Of a stretch of DNA of 7,305 nucleotides, positions 1-6,022 are shown piece by piece. The notes below the pieces were generated by a model that was given only the letters and a program-made list of their open reading frames with translations, did not search any database and was not told where the DNA came from. The DNA is from Muribaculaceae bacterium (GTDB lineage Bacteria > Bacteroidota > Bacteroidia > Bacteroidales > Muribaculaceae). Numbering within the stretch: the stretch's first letter is position 1; each line of letters opens with the position of its first letter. The position numbers were made by a program, and so were the translations under genes. Location of the stretch: positions 1 to 7,305 of the forward strand of contig JAGCVR010000151.1 of assembly GCA_017962285.1 (NCBI GenBank). The letters are read 5' to 3'.

Positions 1-308
1 ATGGAGTTGAACGTGATGTGGCTGCTCCCGGAGATAAACTCATTAATGGTGCTTTCGGTGTAAACAGGGCAGTAGGTGTGGGTGCGTTGGTGTAATTCTT
101 CATTGCCGAGCAGCATCTCGTTCAGAGAGCTTGCCGTGGAACAAATTCCATATTCCCGGAAGATGGGAAACGTTTTCCAAAGGGCATTAGCCTTAAAAGC
201 CATGATGATTTTCGCTCCGGTTTCGTTCATGACGTGAGTTATCAGGTTGAGGTTTTTTTTCAACAAGTCCTCATACACGATATAGTAAGGAGTTTGAAAG
301 TGTTCCAT
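1..308 (-). CDS. nspC: Carboxynorspermidine/carboxyspermidine decarboxylase, N-terminal part (cut by window edge)
   Basis: The 102 visible residues match the start of the NspC family of PLP-dependent, alanine-racemase-fold decarboxylases. These release CO2 from carboxy(nor)spermidine, the last step of the aspartate-semialdehyde route to spermidine used by gut Bacteroidales; the enzyme is cytoplasmic. Seen directly: the opening TPYYIVYEDLL, then MAFKAN at residues 36-41, with K39 the expected Schiff-base lysine, then STASSLNE (57-64) and HTYCPVY (77-83), all family hallmarks. The family is usually about 380 residues, so roughly a quarter is present. The ATG at 308-306 lies three bases after the helicase stop codon (314-312) with no clear Shine-Dalgarno, so translation probably depends on transcription and perhaps ribosomes arriving from the upstream helicase gene. 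That upstream frame is interrupted here, which could lower nspC expression (inference). Identification is secure from these motifs. Norspermidine versus spermidine preference cannot be read from the sequence; the spermidine form is inferred from the lineage. Confidence 0.9.
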   Translation of the reverse strand, partial: MEHFQTPYYIVYEDLLKKNLNLITHVMNETGAKIIMAFKANALWKTFPIFREYGICSTASSLNEMLLGNEELHQRTHTYCPVYTESTINEFISGSSHITFNS

Positions 309-311
309 AAT

Positions 312-1997
312 TCAGTTTTTGATGATTTGGAATTTTGCGAATTGGAGAAGCAGTGTCTTTTCGCCGAAGTTGTCGAAACTGACAATGATTTTTGGGTCTT
401 TCGAATTGTCAATGCTGGTGATGGTTCCGCTGCCGAAACGGTTGTGCTGAATCCGTGTGCCAACGCTCACCTCGCCAATCGAGTGCGACGTGAAATTGCC
501 GCCGGATGTCGCGGCACTCGAGACTGCCGGTTGTTTGGTCTGGAACGTGGCTTGGTGCTGCGTCGGCGTGGAGGAAATGCTGCGGTTCGGGAACAGGCTT
601 GAACGCTGAGAAGAGTCCCTTTGAGCAGATGATATGCTTGTGAAGCTTTGCGGCTTACTCTGTTTGCCGAACGATGTCTGGCTGAACGACAGATACTGAG
701 GGTCGATGTCCCTCAGAAAACGGCTCTGCGTGCAGGTCTTGGTCTGTCCGTTATGATAACGCGATGTGGCAAATGTTATGATGCAATTCTTCTTCGCCCT
801 GGTTATCGCCACATAGAACAGCCGCCGCTCTTCCTCAATGCCGCTGATTCTGTCGGCACTCAATGCCGATGGGAACAGGTCTTCTTCAACGCCCACGATG
901 ATAATGTTGTTGAACTCAAGTCCTTTGGCGGCATGAACCGTCATCAGGGTAACGCAGTCGCCGTCGTTTTGTTCTTTATCCTGGTCGGTGGCAAGTGCCG
1001 CTTCTGCCAGGAAATTGACAAGCTGAACGTTCTCATTGCCTTCCTCCTGAGCCAATGAGGAGAAATCAAGAATGGCATTGAGGAGCTCGTTGATGTTCTC
1101 CTGACGGCTGATGTTCTCGGGGGTGTTCTCTGTGAGAAGCACAGAAAGAAGCCCGGTCTTGTTTATAATATGTGACGCTGTGTCGTAGGCATTGGCGCCA
1201 CTGCGGTTGAGCTCCATACATTCCTCAACCAGGTTGCGGAATTCGTCTAGTTTCTTCTTTATCCCTGAATTGAAGGAAAGGTTATGCCGCACAGGGTTGC
1301 AGATTACGTTCCACATACTCACGCCTGCCTGCAGTGCCGCGTGCTGAATCTTTCCCATGGTGGTGTCGCCGATGCCTCGTGTCGGGTAGTTGATGATGCG
1401 GCGCAGTGCTTCGTCGTCGTCGGGATTTACAATAAAGCGGAAATATGAGATGGCATCCTTCACTTCTTTCCGCTGATAGAATGAGAGTCCGCCGTAGATG
1501 CGGTAGGGGATTGACCCAATACGGTTGCCGTGCTTGTCGCGTTTGCCGCCGTTCTTAAGCGCTTCCTCGAGCACGCGCGACTGGGCATTGGTCCTGTAGA
1601 GGACGGCAAAGTCTTCGTAGCGGTCTCCGCTTCTTGCCTTCATGCTCGAAATCTGATTTGCCACCACGTAAGCCTCCTCATAGTCGGAGAAGCACTGAAC
1701 GACCTTTATCTTGGTTCCTGGCTCATTCTCGGAAAATATGTTTTTGTGTATCTGATTCTTGTTCTTGTGAATCAGGGAATTTGCCGCTTCAATGATGTTC
1801 TGCGTGGATCTGTAGTTGCGCTCCAGCTTAAACGTTTTCAGACCGGGGAATGCTTTTTCAAGGCTCAGGATGTTGGAGATGTTGGCTCCACGGACAGAAT
1901 ATATGCTTTGCGCGTCATCGCCCACTACGCAGACGCGGTTGTGCTTCTTGGAGAGTTGGAGCACTATGAGGTGTTGCGCAAAATTGGTGTCCTGATA
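312..1997 (-). pseudogene. pcrA: UvrD/PcrA-type superfamily 1 DNA helicase, C-terminal part after an in-frame TAG
   Basis: This is the continuation, in the same frame, of the helicase that starts at 2678. Counting from the first possible restart codon, GTG at 1964, it carries motif III VVGDDAQSIYSVRGA (13-27), motif IV LERNYRS (47-53), YRIYGGLSFYQRKEVKD (154-170), motif V TLMTVHAAKGLEF (339-351) and motif VI EEERRLFYVAITRAKK (377-392). A Ser/Gln/Thr-rich linker (about 425-499) follows. The last 50 residues (GTRIQHNRFGSGTI onward) resemble the Tudor-like C-terminal module that in PcrA/UvrD contacts RNA polymerase. Stop is TGA at 314-312, three bases before nspC. With the upstream part the gene would encode 788 residues, slightly longer than the 720-750 usual for the family. 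A product restarted at GTG 1964 would lack Walker A and most of domain 1A and could not hydrolyse ATP. The conserved motifs show no decay, so the lesion is recent or an artefact. PcrA and UvrD are hard to separate by sequence alone. Confidence 0.9.
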
Positions 1998-2000
1998 CTA
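1998..2000 (-). other. Premature in-frame TAG replacing the Walker B glutamate codon of the helicase
   Basis: On the minus strand the codons read GTG GAT TAG TAT CAG GAC ACC AAT, translating to V-D-stop-Y-Q-D-T-N where UvrD/PcrA proteins have V-D-E-Y-Q-D-T-N. The reading frame is identical on both sides, so no insertion or deletion is involved. GAG to TAG is a single G-to-T transversion (C to A on the plus strand at 2000). The lost residue is the catalytic base for ATP hydrolysis. Confidence 0.95.
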
Positions 2001-2678
2001 ATCCACGAGAATATACTGGAAAAAGTCCTGATACTTTTTCAGCAGTTCCGGGTTGTCGCGGAGCAGTATATTGGTTTGAAGCAGCAAATCATCAAAATCC
2101 ATGGCACCCGCCAGCCGACAGCGTTTGCAGTAGGTGTCGTAGATAATATACGTCAGTGGGCGTTTCTGCCGGTTGTCGTCTTCACGGAGGTCACGGTTTC
2201 GCGCATAGTCTGCCGGTTGAATCAGGGCGTTTTTCATGTTCGAGAAGTGCGACTGCAGCGAAGATGGATTGTAGCTCTTGTCCTCGTTGAGCCCCATGTC
2301 TTTCAATATCAGCTTGATCAGCGATTTGGAGTCGGAGGCGTCATAGATGGTGAAGTCGGGTTTGAAGCCTATCAGTTCCGCGTTGATGTGCAGGATGCGG
2401 GAGAAGATGGAGTGAAAAGTCCCCATCCGCAGTCGTGATGCGGTGCTGTGTCCCACCAATGCCTCAATGCGCTCTCTCATTTCCCGTGCCGCCTTGTTGG
2501 TGAAGGTGAGAGCCATGATTCTGCCCGGAGAGTAACCCATTTCCAGCAGATGCACTATTTTATAAGTCAGGACGCGCGTCTTCCCAGAACCGGCTCCTGC
2601 GATTACAAGTTCCGGTCCATCGGTATAAACAACTGCCTGGCGCTGCTGTGTATTGAGTTTATCTAAGTAGTTTTCCAA
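1998..2678 (-). pseudogene. pcrA: UvrD/PcrA-type superfamily 1 DNA helicase, N-terminal part ending at a premature TAG
   Basis: The full protein would be a 3'-5' DNA helicase and translocase acting in nucleotide excision repair, mismatch repair and clearing of stalled replication or transcription complexes. Visible here are the Q motif LNTQQRQAV (8-16), Walker A AGAGSGKT (27-34), motif Ia ALTFTNKAAREM (56-67), motif Ib GTFHSI (86-91) and AMDFDDLLLQTN, a conserved element ahead of motif II. The frame stops after YILVD at residue 226, where the family continues with the Walker B glutamate. The start is TTG at 2678: no ATG or GTG lies between it and the in-frame upstream stop at 2708-2706, and MENYLDKLN fits the family's N-terminus. 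The gap to the upstream nuclease-like gene is 16 bases, so the two are probably co-transcribed. A 226-residue product would bind ATP poorly and lack domains 2A and 2B, so it should be inactive. Read together with 312-1997 it is one gene broken by one codon. Confidence 0.92.
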
Positions 2679-2694
2679 AATTCTCTTGCGTTGA

Positions 2695-3153
2695 TTAAAT
2701 AGCGTTTAGCTGTTCATATTGAGGGATGTCCTGCAGAAAGCGGTAGCTTTTGTTCTCATAGTCGATTTGACAGCAATAGTGCGCCAATCCGTTTGAGACG
2801 ATAAGGTATCGTGCGAGAAACACCGAGTTGTAGCGGACTATCTGGTCAAAAGTATGCTGAGAGATTGCCACGCCGGGCGCCTTGTATTCCACAATCACCA
2901 GAGGCTCACCATTCTTGTCCGAGACCAATGTGTCGCAACGTCGCTTGATGCCATTCTGAGTGAGAGAAATCTCGTTGCCGATTAATCCTTTGGGGAAATT
3001 CTTCTCATTGATGAGGAATGCCACAAAGTTCTGACGCACCCATTCTTCGGGAGTGAGTGCCACAAACTTGCTCCGGAGGGGGTCGAAGATAAGGCGGCAG
3101 CCTCTGTCGTCGGTCTTTATTCGGAAATCGTATTTTGGCAGGTTCAGATCCAT
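2695..3153 (-). CDS. Solo HsdR N-terminal-like (HSDR_N_2 type) PD-(D/E)XK nuclease-fold protein
   Basis: A 152-residue cytoplasmic protein that resembles the N-terminal nuclease domain of type I restriction R subunits but stands alone, with no helicase domain fused and no hsdM or hsdS nearby. It opens MDLNLPKYDFRIK, then LTPEEWVRQNFVAFL (33-47), typical of this Bacteroidetes family. The PD-(D/E)XK core appears complete: E61 (EISL), D74 (RRCDTLV), E89 and K91 (VIVEYKA), followed by Q104 and Y108 (DQIVRYN), the QxxxY motif of RecB/HsdR-like nucleases. Its biological role is not established to my knowledge. The frame stays open to a GTG at 3177, but a strong promoter at 3210-3179 would start RNA at about that point, so the ATG at 3153 is preferred. 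It heads the run with the helicase and nspC, 16 bases before the former. A DNA-processing role beside the helicase is inference only. Stop is TAA. Confidence 0.85.
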   Translation of the reverse strand: MDLNLPKYDFRIKTDDRGCRLIFDPLRSKFVALTPEEWVRQNFVAFLINEKNFPKGLIGNEISLTQNGIKRRCDTLVSDKNGEPLVIVEYKAPGVAISQHTFDQIVRYNSVFLARYLIVSNGLAHYCCQIDYENKSYRFLQDIPQYEQLNAI

Positions 3154-3178
3154 TGTGTCGTTCAAAGAGATTTTCACA

Positions 3179-3210
3179 CAAAGATAGCGATTATTCTGTC
3201 AAATTACAAA
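3179..3210 (-). promoter_or_regulatory. Bacteroidetes-type promoter for the nuclease-like gene and its operon
   Basis: On the minus strand a TTTG (3210-3207) is followed by exactly 20 bases and then TATCTTTG (3186-3179). This fits the known Bacteroides sigma consensus (-33 TTTG, spacer 19-21, -7 TAnnTTTG) at every defined position. Transcription should begin a few bases downstream, near 3175, leaving a leader of about 20 bases before the ATG at 3153. It probably also drives the helicase and nspC. Confidence 0.75.
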
Positions 3211-3264
3211 ATCTATTAGCAATTCAGGATTATAGGCTCTGTTTTTGCGGTTTTTGGAAAAATG

Positions 3265-3297
3265 TGTGGCAGGATTGAGAAATATTTCATAAATTTG
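3265..3297 (+). promoter_or_regulatory. Probable promoter of the LRR/dockerin gene
   Basis: TAAATTTG at 3290-3297 is a full match to the Bacteroides -7 element TAnnTTTG. Twenty-one bases upstream is TGTG (3265-3268), three of four matches to the -33 TTTG. Transcription would start near 3304 and give a leader of about 50 bases. It faces away from the promoter at 3210-3179, with about 55 bases between the two -33 elements. Confidence 0.55.
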
Positions 3298-3309
3298 CAG
3301 TTTAGTAGG

Positions 3310-3327
3310 GCTGGAGATTACTCCGGC
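3310..3327 (+). promoter_or_regulatory. Leader hairpin upstream of the LRR/dockerin gene
   Basis: Bases 3310-3316 (GCTGGAG) pair with 3321-3327 (CTCCGGC) to give a seven-pair stem, including one G-U, around an ATTA loop. It would lie just inside the predicted 5' end of the mRNA and end immediately before the small upstream ORF. No U-run follows, so it is not an intrinsic terminator. It could protect the 5' end or affect translation; this is inference. Confidence 0.4.
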
Positions 3328-3351
3328 ATGAGGACAAAGCATAAAATCTGA
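3328..3351 (+). CDS. Possible seven-codon upstream ORF (leader peptide MRTKHKI)
   Basis: An ATG directly after the leader hairpin opens a seven-codon frame that ends in TGA at 3349-3351, leaving a single base before the ATG of the LRR/dockerin gene. Such spacing would allow ribosomes finishing the short frame to restart at the main gene. A frame this short can arise by chance and has no clear Shine-Dalgarno, so translation is unproven. Confidence 0.25.
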   Translation: MRTKHKI

Positions 3352-3352
3352 T

Positions 3353-5992
3353 ATGAGAAGATTATTATTTTTCGCAATGATTGCACTGCTGATGGCATTT
3401 CATGCATCGTCACTGACCTTTAATGTGAGCGGATTGAAATACACCACAACATCCAGTGGCTCCTATGATGTTTCGGTGGAGGGCTATACGGGTAGCTCGT
3501 CAGCGATATTAATCCCCGGAACGGTGACTTATGCCGGAGTAACTTACAGGGTGAAGTATATAGGCAGCTGGGCATTTTCATCGAATGTGAATATTGAAAG
3601 TGTAGAAATCAGTTACGGCGTAACGGAAATTGAAGAAAACGCTTTTTCTGGTTGCACATCCCTTACTTACGTGCGGATGCCGAGTTCGTTGACACGAATC
3701 CAGAGTGACGCTTTCTCGGGATGTACTGCAGGTCTTACCGTGGCATGTGCTGCACTTACGCCGCCCACTTGCGTTGACGGTCCGTTCGACACCGCGCGGC
3801 GCACCAAACTCATCACTCCACGTCCCATGGGAAGTGAATCATCGGGAAATACGCCTGTGGAGCTCTACCGGGCCGACACTGACTGGAAAAGATTCTCCAC
3901 TGTTACCGACAAGAGCAGTGTCGCCTACGATTGCGTCTTCAATAATGGCACAAGCGCATCCTACTATATCATAAAAAACAATACCAGCATCACAATCAAT
4001 GGCACGACCTACAACGGCGAGGCGCACCTTGTGGCTGGCGGAAATCAGTGCAAGGCACTTGACGCAATCACGGTGAATGGAAAGAAGTATGCGGTGACGG
4101 CAATACGCGGATATGCTTTCGATACGAGCTATTCGTCGGGCAATATCACAATCCTCAACGGCTCATGCAGCAATGTGAAGGAAATCGGTAAGCGTGCATT
4201 TTATAATTCAAACGTGGTTTCAACACCGGTATGTAAAGTGCTTTATAGAATTTATGATTCGGCGTTTGAAAACTGTTCGGAGTTTGAAGGTAACCCTATT
4301 GAGAGAGGACCGTACAATGAAATCCAGTTGGTACTTCCGCCCACATTGCGCTATATAGGGACAAAGGCGTTTTATGGGTGCACAAACCGGTATAAGGTGA
4401 GTTGTTATGTGAGGAATCCATCGCTTCTCACCTTGGGAAGCAATGTTTTCTCCCTCTCCAAATATGGGAGCGGGCGAGAAATGAATATACCTTACGCGTC
4501 ATCGGAATTATATAGAGCAACGACCGGGCTGCTGGATTGTTTCAATTATACAAATCCTGTTTTGGCAAAAATCACAATTGATGGTACCCCTGTGACATAC
4601 AGCAATTGTTCCAATGGTGCTATAGTTTCCGGCGTTTCAGTGGATGTGGATAACAATATCGTCACATTGAATAATGTAAATTTACTCGCCGCAAATTCCA
4701 ATGATACTTTTATTAAATACCGCGACGAAATCAATGATAACATTTGTGGAGGAGACTACGAACTTACCATTAGGCTGAATGGCGACAATGTGGTTGAACC
4801 AAAAGGTCTTTTCCTTGAAGCTGAAGGCTCCGTCCTGATTAACGGGTCCGGTACTGGAACATTGAATGTGGTTTGTAAGTATTGGAACGATGCGATATGT
4901 GCTCAAGGTTATGTTGCGGCATCATTAACCGACTGGGAATTCCGCCTGAAAGACATCGCGAATATATATTTGTTTGCACCGGCTACTAATGGACAGTATG
5001 GGTACTTTCAGGCGTTTGATGGATCTAACAATGCTCATTTGGTTGTGGAAAACACCAATGGAGTATTTGAGAACACCTTGTCCAAAAAAGTGATAGACAG
5101 AGTGAACTCGCTGACTCTCGTTGGCGTTGAGATGTCGGACCTGGATACAGGGGCGGTCATTTCTCCTTCGAGCAGTTCTACGTTCGGAAATGTGGCATTC
5201 GACACACCCACGGCTCCCTTGGGCAATATTCTGATAGATGGTGTCCGCCTAACTCGTGCCAACTGCCATTCAGGGGGAATTGTGAATGGCGTCAGCGCAA
5301 GCTGGGGAAAACAGAGAAAAAGGGTATTGATCACTATGGATAATGTGAATTATAACAAGAGCAGCAATAATTTCATGGTAATAAACGGCGGCATGACCAA
5401 TATCTATCTGAAAGGAAATAATTATGTTACCGCCAGTTTGTTCCTCAGAGGCAATAATGGCGCTGAAATACACATTGACGGCAAATCCAATACAGGATCC
5501 CTCACTACCGTTGGTAAGAGCAGCGGCATGTCGAACTTCTATTTTGCATCCGGTGGAGGCCTTTGCGATATTAGAGATGTGAAATATCTGAGCAACACCG
5601 CTACAGCATATCCTTTCTTGGGAAAAACCGGGGTCACCACACTTTGCCTTTATCATTCGTCGGGTGAATTTGTCCGCACCACAAACTCTGGAGTTGCTAT
5701 AGCTCAGACAAAGCTTAATTTGGTCAATACTCAACTCACCAACTGCGCCTACAGTTCCAGCGCCACGCAATTCGGACGCGACGGAAAAGTGATATTTGAA
5801 GCCGTAAGTGGTATTAATGGCGATATAGACGGCAACGGAGTTCTTGAGGTTAACGACGTGGTAATCCTCGCTGAACTCGCTATGAGTGGTGGCGCCACCG
5901 CCGAACAAATTTCGGTTGGCGACATGGACGGCAGCGAGACAATCGACGTGAACGACGTGGTGATTCTTGCCGGACTGGTAATGGGAAATTAA
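3353..5992 (+). CDS. Secreted BspA-type leucine-rich-repeat protein with duplicated beta domains and C-terminal dockerin-like module
   Basis: 879 residues. The N-terminus MRRLLFFAMIALLMAFHA is a signal peptide with likely cleavage around residues 18-20; no lipobox cysteine follows. Two BspA/LRR_5 blocks come next. Block one (about 60-185) has repeats IGSWAF, IEENAFSGCTSL and IQSDAFSGCT; block two (about 245-400) has IRGYAF, IGKRAF, IYDSAFENC, IGTKAFYGCT and LGSNVF. Each closes with an LYRA element (171 and 386) typical of BspA repeat ends. Residues about 404-620 and 623-815 form two related beta-rich domains resembling Cthe_2159-type carbohydrate-binding modules. Residues 820-879 carry two calcium-loop repeats, DIDGNGVLEVND (824-835) and DMDGSETIDVND (857-868), each followed by VVILA, as in type I dockerins. 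BspA-like proteins are known to bind host proteins and mediate adhesion; a surface or extracellular binding role is inferred. No enzymatic motif was recognised and no cohesin partner is in the window. Stop TAA; holA follows after 30 bases. Confidence 0.88.
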   Translation: MRRLLFFAMIALLMAFHASSLTFNVSGLKYTTTSSGSYDVSVEGYTGSSSAILIPGTVTYAGVTYRVKYIGSWAFSSNVNIESVEISYGVTEIEENAFSGCTSLTYVRMPSSLTRIQSDAFSGCTAGLTVACAALTPPTCVDGPFDTARRTKLITPRPMGSESSGNTPVELYRADTDWKRFSTVTDKSSVAYDCVFNNGTSASYYIIKNNTSITINGTTYNGEAHLVAGGNQCKALDAITVNGKKYAVTAIRGYAFDTSYSSGNITILNGSCSNVKEIGKRAFYNSNVVSTPVCKVLYRIYDSAFENCSEFEGNPIERGPYNEIQLVLPPTLRYIGTKAFYGCTNRYKVSCYVRNPSLLTLGSNVFSLSKYGSGREMNIPYASSELYRATTGLLDCFNYTNPVLAKITIDGTPVTYSNCSNGAIVSGVSVDVDNNIVTLNNVNLLAANSNDTFIKYRDEINDNICGGDYELTIRLNGDNVVEPKGLFLEAEGSVLINGSGTGTLNVVCKYWNDAICAQGYVAASLTDWEFRLKDIANIYLFAPATNGQYGYFQAFDGSNNAHLVVENTNGVFENTLSKKVIDRVNSLTLVGVEMSDLDTGAVISPSSSSTFGNVAFDTPTAPLGNILIDGVRLTRANCHSGGIVNGVSASWGKQRKRVLITMDNVNYNKSSNNFMVINGGMTNIYLKGNNYVTASLFLRGNNGAEIHIDGKSNTGSLTTVGKSSGMSNFYFASGGGLCDIRDVKYLSNTATAYPFLGKTGVTTLCLYHSSGEFVRTTNSGVAIAQTKLNLVNTQLTNCAYSSSATQFGRDGKVIFEAVSGINGDIDGNGVLEVNDVVILAELAMSGGATAEQISVGDMDGSETIDVNDVVILAGLVMGN
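5822..5979 (+). repeat. Tandem dockerin calcium-loop repeat inside the LRR/dockerin gene
   Basis: The two dockerin half-repeats begin at 5822 and 5921 and are similar in DNA as well as protein. Each carries AACGACGTGGT in the same relative position (VNDVV), followed by codons for ILA. Loop residues at positions 1, 3, 5, 9 and 12 are D, D, N, E, D in the first and D, D, S, D, D in the second, consistent with calcium binding. Confidence 0.75.
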
Positions 5993-6022
5993 CAAGCAAT
6001 TAGATTTTAGTCTTAAGATGAA

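Noticed and set aside
234..1058. Two plus-strand frames (234-602 and 648-1058) opposite the helicase C-terminal half
   Set aside because: Both are antisense shadows of conserved coding sequence with no recognisable products.
312..1964. Helicase C-terminal half as an independent gene starting at GTG 1964
   Set aside because: It starts within domain 1A just after motif II, has no Walker A motif, and continues the upstream frame exactly, so it is a fragment of one gene.
1960..2010. Frameshift or programmed recoding as cause of the helicase split
   Set aside because: The frame is the same on both sides and the codons around the stop encode the conserved motif without gap; no slippery sequence is present.
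1530..2438. Long plus-strand open frame (302 codons) opposite the helicase gene
   Set aside because: It lies antisense to strongly conserved helicase motifs, its translation resembles no family I know, and its length follows from the codon composition of the opposite strand.
2695..3177. Type I restriction-modification system
   Set aside because: Only an HsdR N-terminal-like domain is present; there is no methylase, specificity subunit or motor domain beside it, and the following helicase is UvrD/PcrA type.
3353..3420. Lipoprotein signal in the LRR protein
   Set aside because: No cysteine follows the hydrophobic core near residues 15-25, so signal peptidase I processing is more likely.
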